From Pontederia crassipes (lineage: Eukaryota > Streptophyta > Magnoliopsida > Commelinales > Pontederiaceae): a stretch of DNA of 64,000 nt. Under the pieces are notes generated by a model. It was not told the DNA's origin and ran no database searches. It was given only the letters and a program-made list of their open reading frames with translations. This document shows, one piece after another, positions 12,701 through 25,260 of this stretch. The DNA is taken from the NCBI GenBank assembly GCA_030549335.1, contig JAUKPH010000029.1, positions 930,001 to 994,000 of the forward strand, given 5' to 3'. Numbering within the stretch: the first letter of the stretch is position 1; every line of letters begins with the position of its first letter. The translations under genes were made by a program, and so were the position numbers.

Positions 12701-14590
12701 TCACCTTGCATCAATAGGCACGAAAGCGTCGAAAATTTGGCATCTTTTGACAGCGTCAAAAATTTCACGTTTGTTGACCTTCTTGGCTGAAAACACGAGT
12801 AAAAGGCGCGCGCGCGAAATTTCGCACCCCCGAAAAATTTTCATCCGAGTCCATTTTTTCATCCCAATCATCTCTCCATGCATCAACAGGCACGATAGCC
12901 TCGAAAATTTGGCATCTTTTGACAGCGTCAAAAATTTCCGTTTTTTGACCTTCTAGGCTGAAAACACGAGTAAAAGGCGCGCGCGCGAAATTTCGCACCC
13001 CCGGAAAATTTTCATCCGAGTCCATTTTTTCGTCCCAATCATCTCACCATGCATCAATAGGCATGAAAGCGTTGAAAATTTGGCATCTTTTGACAGCGTC
13101 AAAAATTTCGCATTTTTTGACCTTCTTGGCTGAAAACACGAGTAAAAGGCGCACGCGCGAAATTTCGCACCCCCAGAAAATTTTCATCCGAGTCCATTTT
13201 TTCGTCCCAATCATCTCACCATGCATCAATAGGCATGAAAGCGTCGAAAATTTGGCATCTTTTGACAGCGTCAAAAATTTCGCGTTTTTTGACCTTCTTG
13301 GCTGAAAGCACGAATAAATGGCGCGCACGCGAAATTTCGCACCCCCGGAAAATTTTCATCCAAGTCCATTTTTTCGTCCCAATCATCGCACGATGAATCA
13401 ATAGGCACGAAATCGTCGAAAATTTGGCATCTTTTGACAGCGTCAAAAATTTCACATTTTTTGACCTTCTTGGCTGAAAACACGAGTAAAAGGCGCGCGC
13501 GCGAAATTTCGCACCCCGGAAAATTTTCATCCGAGTCCATTTTTTCGTCCCAATCATCTCACCATGCATCAACAGGCACGAAAGCGTCGAAAATTTGGCA
13601 TCCTATGACAGCGTCAAAAATTTCGCATTTTTTGACCTTCTTGGCTGAAAACACGAGTAAAAGGCGCACGCGCGAAATTTCGCACCCCCGGAAAATTTTC
13701 ATCCGAGTCCATTTTTTCGTCCCAATCATCTCACCATGCATCAACAGGCACGAAAGCGTTGAAAATTTGGCATCTTTTGACAGCGTCAAAAATTTCGCAT
13801 TTTTTGACCTTCTTGGCTGAAAACACGAGTAAAAGGCGCGCGCGCGAAATTTCGCACCCCCGAAAAATTTTCGTCCGAGTCCATTTTTTCATCCCAATCA
13901 TCTCTCCATGCATCAACAGGCACGATAGCGTCGAAAATTTGGCATCTTTTGACAGCGCCAAAAATTTTGCATTTTTTGACCTTCTTGGCTGAAAACACTA
14001 GGAAAAGGCGCGCGCGCGAAATTTCGCACCCCCGAAAAATTTTCATCTGAATCCATTTTTTCGTGCCAATCACCTCACCTTGCATCAATAGGTACGAAAG
14101 CGTCGAAAATTTGGCATCTTTTGACAGCGTAAAAAATTTCACGTTTTTTGACCTTCTTGGCTGAAAACACGAGTAAAAGGCGCGCGCGCGAAATTTCGCA
14201 CCCCCGAAAAATTTTCATCCGAGTCCATTTTTTCATCCCAATCATCTCTCCATGCATCAACAGGCACGATAGCCTCGAAAATTTGGCATCTTTTGACAGC
14301 GTCAAAAATTTCGCATTTTTTGACCTTCTTGGCTGAAAACACGAGTAAAAGGCGCACGCGCGAAATTTCGCACCCCCGGAAAATTTTCATCCGAGTCCAT
14401 TTTTTCGTCCCAATCATATCACCATGCATCAACAGGCATGAAAGCGTCGAAAATTTGGCATCTTTTGACAGCGTCAAAAATTTCGCATTTTTTGACCTTC
14501 TAGGCTGAAAACACGAGTAAAAGGCGCGCGCGCGAAATTTCGCACCCCCGGAAAATTTTCATCCGAGTCCATTTTTTCGTCCCAATCATC

Positions 14591-16484
14591 TCAACATGCA
14601 TTAATAGGCAAGAAAGCGTCGAAAATTTGGCATCTTTTGATAGCGTAAAAAATTTCGCGTTTTTTTACCTTCTTGGCTGAAAACACGAGTAAAAGGCGCG
14701 CGCGCGAAATTTCGCACCCCCGTAAAATTTTCATCCGAGTCCATTTTTTCGTCCCAATCATCTCACCATGCATCAATAGGCAAGAAGGCGTAAAAAATTT
14801 GGCATCTTTTGACAGCGTCAAAAATTTCGCATTTTTTGAACTTCTTGGCTGAAAACACGAGTAAAAGGCGCGCCCGCGAAATTTCGCACCCCCGGAAAAT
14901 TTTCATCCGAGTCCATTTTTTCGTCCCAATCATCTCACCATGCATCAATAGGCACGAAAGCGTCGAAAATTTGGCATCTTTTGACAGCGTCAAAAATTAC
15001 GCATTTTTTGACCTTCTTGGATAAAAACACGAGTAAAAGGCGCGCGCGCGAAATTTCGCACCCCCGGAATATTTTCATCCGAGTCCATTTTTTCGTCCCA
15101 ATCATCTCATCATGCATCAACATGCACGAAAGCGTCGAAAATTTGGCATCTTTTGACAACGTCAAAAATTTTGCGTTTTTTGACCTTCTTGGCTTAAAAC
15201 ACGAGTAAAAGGCGCGCGCGCGAAATTTCGCACCCCCGGAAAATTTTCAACCGAGTCCATTTTTTCGTCCCAATCATCTCACCATGCATCAATAGGCACG
15301 AAAGCGTCGAAAATTTGGCATCTTTTGACAGCGTCAAAAATTACGCATTTTTTGACCTTCTTGGATAAAAACACGAGAAAAAGGCGCGCGCGCGAAATTT
15401 CGCACCCCGGTAAAATTTTCATCCGAGTCCATTTTTTCGTCCCAATCATCTCACCATGCATCAATAGGCACGAAAGCGTCGAAAATTTGGCATCTTTTGA
15501 CAGCATAAAAAATTACGCATTTTTTGACCTTCTTGGATAAAAACACGAGTAAAAGGCGCGCGCGAGAAATTTCGCACCCCCGGAATATTTTCATCCGAGT
15601 CCATTTTTTCGTCCCAATCATCTCATCATGCATCAACATGCACGAAAGCGTCGAAAATTTGGCATCTTTTGACAACGTCAAAAATTTCGCGTTTTTTGAC
15701 CTTCTTGGCTTAAAACACGAGTAAAAGGCGCGCGCGCGCGAAATTTCGCACCCCCGAAAAATTTTCAACCGAGTCCATTTTTTCGTCCCAATCATCTCAC
15801 CATGCATCAACAGGCACGATAGCGTCGAAAATTTGGCATCTTTTGACAGCGTAAAAATTTTCGCATTTTTTGACCTTCTTGGCTGAAAACACGAGGAAAA
15901 GGCGCGCGCGCGAAATTTCGCACCCCCGGAAAATTTTCATCCGAGTCCATTTTTTCGTCCCAATAATCTCACCATGCATCAATAGGCATGAAAGCGTCGG
16001 AAATTTGGCATCTTTTGACAGCATAAAAAATTTGACGTTTTTTGACCTTCTTGGCTGAAAACACGAGAAAAAGGCGCGCGCGCGAAATTTCGCACCCCCG
16101 GAAAATTTTCATCCGAGTCCATTTTTTCGTCTCAATCATCTCACCATGCATAAACAAGCACGATAGCGTCGAAAATTTGGCATCTTTTGACAGCGCCAAA
16201 AATTTCGCGTTTTTTGACCTTCTTGGATGAAAACACGAGGAAAAGGCGCGCGCGCGAAATTTTGCACCCCCGGAAAATTTTCATCCGAGTCCATTTTTTC
16301 GTCCCAATCATCTCACCATGCATCAAACGGCACGAAAGCGTCAAAAATTTGGCATCTTTTGACAGCGTAAAAAATTTCACATTTTTTGACCTTCTTGGCT
16401 GAAAACACGAGTAAAAGGCGCGCGCGCAAAATTTCGCACCCCCGGAAAATTTTCATCCGAGTCCATTTTTTCGTCCCAATCATC
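14591..16484. repeat. 11-mer: A B C D E C' D J K L G
   Basis: The first higher-order unit after the left domain. C' is an F/C hybrid (here 'gacagcataaaaaatta' then gcgcgagaaa and 'ggaatatttt'). J ('gatagcg', 'gtaaaaattttcgc', 'cgaggaaaagg'), K ('caataatctc', 'gtcggaaattt', 'tttgacg') and L ('cataaacaagcacg', 'gacagcgcc', 'ggatgaaaac') are more typical of the right domain. Private marks 'caagaaggcg' and 'caccccggtaaaa' are shared with the unit at 19239, so the first ~1.1 kb of the two units share a recent origin. Confidence 0.85.
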
Positions 16485-17689
16485 TCAACATGCATTAATA
16501 GGCAAGAAAGCGTCGAAAATTTGGCATCTTTTGATAGCGTAAAAAATTTCGCGTTTTTTTACCTTCTTGGCTGAAAACACGAGTAAAAGGCGCGCGCGCG
16601 AAATTTCGCACCCCCGTAAAATTTTCATCCGAGTCCATTTTTTCGTCCCAATCATCTCACCATGCATCAATAGGCAAGAAAGCGTAAAAAATTTGGCATC
16701 TTTTGACAGCGTCAAAAATTTCGCATTTTTTGAACTTCTTGGCTGAAAACACGAGTAAAAGGCGCGCCCGCGAAATTTCGCACCCCCGGAAAATTTTCAT
16801 CCGAGTCCATTTTTTCGTCCCAATCATCTCACCATGCATCAATAGGCACGAAAGCGTCGAAAATTTGGCATCTTTTGACAGCGTCAAAAATTACGCATTT
16901 TTTGACCTTCTTGGATAAAAACACGAGTAAAAGGCGCGCGCGCGAAATTTCGCACCCCCGGAATATTTTCATCCGAGTCCATTTTTTCGTCCCAATCATC
17001 TCATCATGCATCAACATGCACGAAAGCGTCGAAAATTTGGCATCTTTTGACAACGTCAAAAATTTCGCGTTTTTTGACCTTCTTGGCTTAAAACACGAGT
17101 AAAAGGCGCGCGCGCGAAATTTCGCACCCCCGGAAAATTTTCAACCGAGTCCATTTTTTCGTCCCAATCATCTCACCATGCATCAATAGGCACGAAAGCG
17201 TCGAAAATTTGGCATCTTTTGACAGCGTCAAAAATTACGCAATTTTTGACCTTCTTGGATAAAAACACGAGTAAAAGGCGCGCGCGCGAAATTTCGCACC
17301 CCCGGAAAATTTTCATCCGAGTCCATTTTTTCATTCCAATCATCTCAACATGCATCAACAGGCACGAAAGCGTCGAAAATTTGGCATCTTTTGACAGCGT
17401 CAAAAATTTCGCGTTTTTTGACCTTCTTCGCTGAAAACACGAGTAAAAGGCGCGCGCGCGAAATTTCGCACCCCCGAAAAATTTTCATCGGAGTCCATTT
17501 TTTCGTCCCAATCATCTCACCATGCATCAATAGGCACGAATGCGTCGTAAATTTGGCATCTTTTGACAGCGTCAAAAATTACGCATTTTTTTTACCTTCT
17601 TGGATAAAAACACGAGTAAAAGGCGCGCGCGCAAAATTTCGCACCCCCGGAAAATTTTCATCCGAGTCCATTTTTTCGTCCCAATCATC
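16485..17689. repeat. Alternative 7-mer: A B C D E* I H
   Basis: It starts as the standard unit, but E is a variant (E*: 'acgcaatttttgacc', 'cggaaaatttt', 'cattccaatc'). F and G are replaced by I ('caacatgcatcaacagg', 'cttcttcgctg', 'catcggagtcc') and H ('gaatgcgtcgtaaattt' with a longer T run before 'accttc'). The E*-I-H order recurs before the A monomers at 29218 and 31455. Confidence 0.85.
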
Positions 17690-19238
17690 TCAACATGCAT
17701 TAATAGGCAAGAAAGCGTCGAAAATTTGGCATCTTTTGATAGCGTAAAAAATTTCGCGTTTTTTTACCTTCTTGGCTGAAAACACGAGTAAAAGGCGCGC
17801 GCGCGAAATTTCGCACCCCCGTAAAATTTTCATCCGAGTCCATTTTTTCGTCCCAATCATCTCACCATGCATCAATAGGCAAGAAAGCGTAAAAAATTTG
17901 GCATCTTTTGACAGCGTCAAAAATTTCGCATTTTTTGAACTTCTTGGCTGAAAACACGAGTAAAAGGCGCGCCCGCGAAATTTCGCACCCCCGGAAAATT
18001 TTCATCCGAGTCCATTTTTTCGTCCCAATCATCTCACCATGCATCAATAGGCACGAAAGCGTCGAAAATTTGGCATCTTTTGACAGCGTCAAAAATTACG
18101 CATTTTTTGACCTTCTTGGATAAAAACACGAGTAAAAGGCGCGCGCGCGAAATTTCGCACCCCCGGAATATTTTCATCCGAGTCCATTTTTTCGTCCCAA
18201 TCATCTCATCATGCATCAACATGCACGAAAGCGTCGAAAATTTGGCATCTTTTGACAACGTCAAAAATTTTGCGTTTTTTGACCTTCTTGGCTTAAAACA
18301 CGAGTAAAAGGCGCGCGCGCGAAATTTCGCACCCCCGGAAAATTTTCAACCGAGTCCATTTTTTCGTCCCAATCATCTCACCATGCATCAATAGGCACGA
18401 AAGCGTCGAAAATTTGGCATCTTTTGACAGCGTCAAAAATTACGCATTTTTTGACCTTCTTGGATAAAAACACGAGAAAAAGGCGCGCGCGCGAAATTTC
18501 GCACCCCCGTAAAATTTTCATCCGAGTCCATTTTTTCGTCCCAATCATCTCACCATGCATCAATAGGCACGAAAGCGTCGAAAATTTGGCATCTTTTGAC
18601 AGCATAAAAAATTACGCATTTTTTGACCTTCTTGGATAAAAACACGAGTAAAAGGCGCGCGCGAGAAATTTCGCACCCCCGGAATATTTTCATCCGAGTC
18701 CATTTTTTCGTCCCAATCATCTCATCATGCATCAACATGCACGAAAGCGTCGAAAATTTGGCATCTTTTGACAACGTCAAAAATTTCGCGTTTTTTGACC
18801 TTCTTGGCTTAAAACACGAGTAAAAGGCGCGCGCGCGAAATTTCGCACCCCCGGAAAATTTTCATCCGAGTCCATTTTTTCGTCCCAATCATCTCACCAT
18901 GCATCAATAGGCACGAAAGCGTCGAAAATTTGGCATCTTTTGACAGCGTCAAAAATTACGCATTTTTTGACCTTCTTGGATAAAAACACGAGTAAAAGGC
19001 GCGCGCGCGAAATTTCGCACCCCTGTAAAATTTTCATCCGAGTCCATTTTTTCGTCCCAATCATCTCACCATGCATCAATAGGCACGAATGCGTCGTAAA
19101 TTTGGCATCTTTTGACAGCGTCAAAAATTACGCATTTTTTTTACCTTCTTGGATAAAAACACGAGTAAAAGGCGCGCGCGCAAAATTTCGCACCCCCGGA
19201 AAATTTTCATCCGAGTCCATTTTTTCGTCCCAATCATC
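17690..19238. repeat. 9-mer: A B C D E C' D E H
   Basis: A standard opening, followed by the C'-D-E triplet seen in the 10-mer, then H in place of F-G. E at 18378 carries 'cgagaaaaagg' and C' at 18550 reads 'gacagcataaaa'. The last E has 'cccctgtaaaa', a private change. Confidence 0.8.
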
Positions 19239-20787
19239 TCAACATGCATTAATAGGCAAGAAAGCGTCGAAAATTTGGCATCTTTTGATAGCGTAAAAAA
19301 TTTCGCGTTTTTTTACCTTCTTGGCTGAAAACACGAGTAAAAGGCGCGCGCGCGAAATTTCGCACCCCCGTAAAATTTTCATCCGAGTCCATTTTTTCGT
19401 CCCAATCATCTCACCATGCATCAATAGGCAAGAAGGCGTAAAAAATTTGGCATCTTTTGACAGCGTCAAAAATTTCGCATTTTTTGAACTTCTTGGCTGA
19501 AAACACGAGTAAAAGGCGCGCCCGCGAAATTTCGCACCCCCGGAAAATTTTCATCCGAGTCCATTTTTTCGTCCCAATCATCTCACCATGCATCAATAGG
19601 CACGAAAGCGTCGAAAATTTGGCATCTTTTGACAGCGTCAAAAATTACGCATTTTTTGACCTTCTTGGATAAAAACACGAGTAAAAGGCGCGCGCGCGAA
19701 ATTTCGCACCCCCGGAATATTTTCATCCGAGTCCATTTTTTCGTCCCAATCATCTCATCATGCATCAACATGCACGAAAGCGTCGAAAATTTGGCATCTT
19801 TTGACAACGTCAAAAATTTTGCGTTTTTTGACCTTCTTGGCTTAAAACACGAGTAAAAGGCGCGCGCGCGAAATTTCGCACCCCCGGAAAATTTTCAACC
19901 GAGTCCATTTTTTCGTCCCAATCATCTCACCATGCATCAATAGGCACGAAAGCGTCGAAAATTTGGCATCTTTTGACAGCGTCAAAAATTACGCATTTTT
20001 TGACCTTCTTGGATAAAAACACGAGAAAAAGGCGCGCGCGCGAAATTTCGCACCCCGGTAAAATTTTCATCCGAGTCCATTTTTTCGTCCCAATCATCTC
20101 ACCATGCATCAATAGGCACGAAAGCGTCGAAAATTTGGCATCTTTTGACAGCATAAAAAATTACGCATTTTTTGACCTTCTTGGATAAAAACACGAGTAA
20201 AAGGCGCGCGCGAGAAATTTCGCACCCCCGGAATATTTTCATCCGAGTCCATTTTTTCGTCCCAATCATCTCATCATGCATCAACATGCACGAAAGCGTC
20301 GAAAATTTGGCATCTTTTGACAACGTCAAAAATTTCGCGTTTTTTGACCTTCTTGGCTTAAAACACGAGTAAAAGGCGCGCGCGCGAAATTTCGCACCCC
20401 CGGAAAATTTTCATCCGAGTCCATTTTTTCGTCCCAATCATCTCACCATGCATCAATAGGCACGAAAGCGTCGAAAATTTGGCATCTTTTGACAGCGTCA
20501 AAAATTACGCATTTTTTGACCTTCTTGGATAAAAACACGAGTAAAAGGCGCGCGCGCGAAATTTCGCACCCCCGTAAAATTTTCATCCGAGTCCATTTTT
20601 TCGTCCCAATCATCTCACCATGCATCAATAGGCACGAAAGCGTCGAAAATTTGGCATCTTTTGACAGCATCAAAAATTACGCATTTTTTTTACCTTCTTG
20701 GATAAAAACATGAGTAAAAGGCGCGCGCGCGAAATTTCGCACCCCCGGAAAATTTTCATCCGAGTCCATTTTTTCGTCCCAATCATC
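19239..20787. repeat. 9-mer: A B C D E C' D E F/H
   Basis: The same order as the preceding 9-mer. The last monomer (20615-20787) starts like F ('gacagcatc') and continues like H (long T run before 'accttc', 'aaaacatgag'), so it looks chimeric. The first seven monomers share 'caagaaggcg' and 'caccccggtaaaa' with 14591-15730. Confidence 0.8.
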
Positions 20788-22336
20788 TCAACATGCATTA
20801 ATAGGCAAGAAAGCGTCGAAAATTTGGCATCTTTTGATAGCGTAAAAAATTTCGCGTTTTTTTACCTTCTTGGCTGAAAACACGAGTAAAAGGCGCGCGC
20901 GCGAAATTTCGCACCCCCGTAAAATTTTCATCCGAGTCCATTTTTTCGTCCCAATCATCTCACCATGCATCAATAGGCAAGAAAGCGTAAAAAATTTGGC
21001 ATCTTTTGACAGCGTCAAAAATTTCGCATTTTTTGAACTTCTTGGCTGAAAACACGAGTAAAAGGCGCGCCCGCGAAATTTCGCACCCCCGGAAAATTTT
21101 CATCCGAGTCCATTTTTTCGTCCCAATCATCTCACCATGCATCAATAGGCACGAAAGCGTCGAAAATTTGGCATCTTTTGACAGCGTCAAAAATTACGCA
21201 TTTTTTGACCTTCTTGGATAAAAACACGAGTAAAAGGCGCGCGCGCGAAATTTCGCACCCCCGGAATATTTTCATCCGAGTCCATTTTTTCGTCCCAATC
21301 ATCTCATCATGCATCAACATGCACGAAAGCGTCGAAAATTTGGCATCTTTTGACAACGTCAAAAATTTCGCGTTTTTTGACCTTCTTGGCTTAAAACACG
21401 AGTAAAAGGCGCGCGCGCGAAATTTCGCACCCCCGGAAAATTTTCAACCGAGTCCATTTTTTCGTCCCAATCATCTCACCATGCATCAATAGGCACGAAA
21501 GCGTCGAAAATTTGGCATCTTTTGACAGCGTCAAAAATTACGCATTTTTTGACCTTCTTGGATAAAAACACGAGTAAAAGGCGCGCGCGCGAAATTTCGC
21601 ACCCCCGTAAAATTTTCATCCGAGTCCATTTTTTCGTCCCAATCATCTCACCATGCATCAATAGGCACGAAAGCGTCGAAAATTTGGCATCTTTTGACAG
21701 CATCAAAAATTACGCATTTTTTGACCTTCTTGGATAAAAACACGAGTAAAAGCCGCGCGCGCGAAATTTCGCATCCCCGAAAAATTTTCATCCGAGTCCA
21801 TTTTTTCGTCCCAATCATCTCACCATGCATCAAACGGCACGAAAGCGTCAAAAATTTGGCATCTTTTGACAGCGTAAAAAATTTCACATTTTTTGACCTT
21901 CTTGGCTGAAAACACGAGTAAAAGGCGCGCGCGCAAAATTTCGCACCCCCGGAAAATTTTCATCCGAGTCCATTTTTTCGTCCCAATCATCTCAACATGC
22001 ATTAATAGGCAAGAAAGCGTCGAAAATTTGGCATCTTTTGATAGCGTAAAAAATTTCGCGTTTTTTTACCTTCTTCGCTGAAAACACGAGTAAAAGGCGC
22101 GCGCGCGAAATTTCGCACCCCCGAAAAATTTTCATCGGAGTCCATTTTTTCGTCCCAATCATCTCACCATGCATCAATAGGCACGAATGCGTCGTAAATT
22201 TGGCATCTTTTGACAGCGTCAAAAATTACGCATTTTTTTTACCTTCTTGGATAAAAACATGAGTAAAAGGCGCGCGCGCGAAATTTCGCACCCCCGGAAA
22301 ATTTTCATCCGAGTCCATTTTTTCGTCCCAATCATC
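20788..22336. repeat. 9-mer: A B C D E F G plus A/I and H
   Basis: A complete standard seven-mer (20788-21991) followed by an A/I chimeric monomer and an H monomer (22164-22336) before the next A. It mixes the standard unit with the A-I-H material seen at 16485-17689 and 32660-33175. Confidence 0.85.
21992..22163. repeat. Chimeric A/I monomer
   Basis: The first part is A ('cattaataggcaag', 'gatagcgtaaaa', T7 before 'accttc') and the second part is I ('cttcttcgctg', then 'ccgaaaaatt' and 'catcggagtcc'). The switch lies just before or at 22070-22076, between the T run and the CG tract. It precedes an H monomer, as I normally does. Confidence 0.8.
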
Positions 22337-23540
22337 TCAACATGCATTAATAGGCAAGAAAGCGTCGAAAATTTGGCATCTTTTGATAGCGTAAAAAATT
22401 TCGCGTTTTTTTACCTTCTTGGCTGAAAACACGAGTAAAAGGCGCGCGCGCGAAATTTCGCACCCCCGTAAAATTTTCATCCGAGTCCATTTTTTCGTCC
22501 CAATCATCTCACCATGCATCAATAGGCAAGAAAGCGTAAAAAATTTGGCATCTTTTGACAGCGTCAAAAATTTCGCATTTTTTGAACTTCTTGGCTGAAA
22601 ACACGAGTAAAAGGCGCGCCCGCGAAATTTCGCACCCCCGGAAAATTTTCATCCGAGTCCATTTTTTCGTCCCAATCATCTCACCATGCATCAATAGGCA
22701 CGAAAGCGTCGAAAATTTGGCATCTTTTGACAGCGTCAAAAATTACGCATTTTTTGACCTTCTTGGATAAAAACACGAGTAAAAGGCGCGCGCGCGAAAT
22801 TTCGCACCCCCGGAATATTTTCATCCGAGTCCATTTTTTCGTCCCAATCATCTCATCATGCATCAACATGCACGAAAGCGTCGAAAATTTGGCATCTTTT
22901 GACAACGTCAAAAATTTCGCGTTTTTTGACCTTCTTGGCTTAAAACACGAGTAAAAGGCGCGCGCGCGAAATTTCGCACCCCCGGAAAATTTTCAACCGA
23001 GTCCATTTTTTCGTCCCAATCATCTCACCATGCATCAATAGGCACTAAAGCGTCGAAAATTTGGCATCTTTTGACAGCGTCAAAAATTACGCATTTTTTG
23101 ACCTTCTTGGATAAAAACACGAGTAAAAGGCGCGCGCGCGAAATTTCGCACCCCCGTAAAATTTTCATCCGAGTCCATTTTTTCGTCCCAATCATCTCAC
23201 CATGCATCAATAGGCACGAAAGCGTCGAAAATTTGGCATCTTTTGACAGCATCAAAAATTACGCATTTTTTGACCTTCTTGGATAAAAACACGAGTAAAA
23301 GCCGCGCGCGCGAAATTTCGCATCCCCGAAAAATTTTCATCCGAGTCCATTTTTTCGTCCCAATCATCTCACCATGCATCAAACGGCACGAAAGCGTCAA
23401 AAATTTGGCATCTTTTGACAGCGTAAAAAATTTCACATTTTTTGACCTTCTTGGCTGAAAACACGAGTAAAAGGCGCGCGCGCAAAATTTCGCACCCCCG
23501 GAAAATTTTCATCCGAGTCCATTTTTTCGTCCCAATCATC
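22337..23540. repeat. Canonical 7-mer higher-order unit A-B-C-D-E-F-G
   Basis: Exactly 1,204 bp (7 x 172) with monomer starts at 22337, 22509, 22681, 22853, 23025, 23197 and 23369. All seven diagnostic monomers are in order without insertions. This is the clearest reference copy of the middle-domain unit. One private change, 'ggcactaaagcg', lies in E near 23045. Confidence 0.9.
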
Positions 23541-25260
23541 TCAACATGCATTAATAGGCAAGAAAGCGTCGAAAATTTGGCATCTTTTGATAGCGTAAAA
23601 AATTTCGCGTTTTTTTACCTTCTTGGCTGAAAACACGAGTAAAAGGCGCGCGCGCGAAATTTCGCACCCCCGTAAAATTTTCATCCGAGTCCATTTTTTC
23701 GTCCCAATCATCTCACCATGCATCAATAGGCAAGAAAGCGTAAAAAATTTGGCATCTTTTGACAGCGTCAAAAATTTCGCATTTTTTGAACTTCTTGGCT
23801 GAAAACACGAGTAAAAGGCGCGCCCGCGAAATTTCGCACCCCCGGAAAATTTTCATCCGAGTCCATTTTTTCGTCCCAATCATCTCACCATGCATCAATA
23901 GGCACGAAAGCGTCGAAAATTTGGCATCTTTTGACAGCGTCAAAAATTACGCATTTTTTGACCTTCTTGGATAAAAACACGAGTAAAAGGCGCGCGCGCG
24001 AAATTTCGCACCCCCGGAATATTTTCATCCGAGTCCATTTTTTCGTCCCAATCATCTCATCATGCATCAACATGCACGAAAGCGTCGAAAATTTGGCATC
24101 TTTTGACAACGTCAAAAATTTCGCGTTTTTTGACCTTCTTGGCTTAAAACACGAGTAAAAGGCGCGCGCGCGAAATTTCGCACCCCCGGAAAATTTTCAA
24201 CCGAGTCCATTTTTTCGTCCCAATCATCTCACCATGCATCAATAGGCACGAAAGCGTCGAAAATTTGGCATCTTTTGACAGCGTCAAAAATTACGCATTT
24301 TTTGACCTTCTTGGATAAAAACACGAGTAAAAGGCGCGCGCGCGAAATTTCGCACCCCCGTAAAATTTTCATCCGAGTCCATTTTTTCGTCCCAATCATC
24401 TCACCATGCATCAATAGGCACGAAAGCGTCGAAAATTTGGCATCTTTTGACAGCATCAAAAATTACGCATTTTTTGACCTTCTTGGATAAAAACACGAGT
24501 AAAAGGCGCGCGCGAGAAATTTCGCACCCCCGGAATATTTTCATCCGAGTCCATTTTTTCGTCCCAATCATCTCATCATGCATCAACATGCACGAAAGCG
24601 TCGAAAATTTGGCATCTTTTGACAACGTCAAAAATTTCGCGTTTTTTGACCTTCTTGGCTTAAAACACGAGTAAAAGGCGCGCGCGCAAAATTTCGCACC
24701 CCCGGAAAATTTTCAACCGAGTCCATTTTTTCGTCCCAATCATCTCACCATGCATCAATAGGCACGAAAGCGTCGAAAATTTGGCATCTTTTGACAGCGT
24801 CAAAAATTACGCATTTTTTGACCTTCTTGGATAAAAACACGAGTAAAAGGCGCGCGCGCGAAATTTCGCACCCCCGTAAAATTTTCATCCGAGTCCATTT
24901 TTTCGTCCCAATCATCTCACCATGCATCAATAGGCACGAAAGCGTCGAAAATTTGGCATCTTTTGACAGCATCAAAAATTACGCATTTTTTGACCTTCTT
25001 GGATAAAAACACGAGTAAAAGCCGCGCGCGCGAAATTTCGCATCCCCGAAAAATTTTCATCCGAGTCCATTTTTTCGTCCCAATCATCTCACCATGCATC
25101 AAACGGCACGAAAGCGTCAAAAATTTGGCATCTTTTGACAGCGTAAAAAATTTCACATTTTTTGACCTTCTTGGCTGAAAACACGAGTAAAAGGCGCGCG
25201 CGCAAAATTTCGCACCCCCGGAAAATTTTCATCCGAGTCCATTTTTTCGTCCCAATCATC
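23541..25260. repeat. 10-mer: A B C D E C' D E F G
   Basis: It equals the canonical seven-mer with the triplet C'-D-E inserted between E and F. C' (24401-24572) begins as F ('gacagcatc', 24451-24459) and ends as C ('ggaatattt', 24532-24540). Ten monomers in this order are what a crossover between F of one seven-mer and C of another would give. C' also has its own change, gcgcgagaaa. Confidence 0.9.

Larger units (their letters stand above)
1..14590. repeat. Left domain: heterogeneous satellite, about 84 monomers
   Basis: Monomers here are the most diverse in the window. Typical markers are the gcgcacgcg form of the CG tract, 'tctccatgcat' or 'caccttgcatc' at the anchor, 'cgtgccaatc', 'tgaatccatt', 'gatagcctcg' and 'gaatttgtcg'. 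Several copies have cacccc instead of caccccc (about 4577, 6298, 6470, 7673, 7845, 9733, 11970, 12141, 13512) and are 171 bp long. No long fixed higher-order unit is evident. Types recur at irregular spacing, for example the 'gatagcctcg' monomer at 6-14 monomer intervals. Duplicated patches of 0.3-1 kb are listed separately. This looks like an older or less recently homogenised part of the array. Confidence 0.8.
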
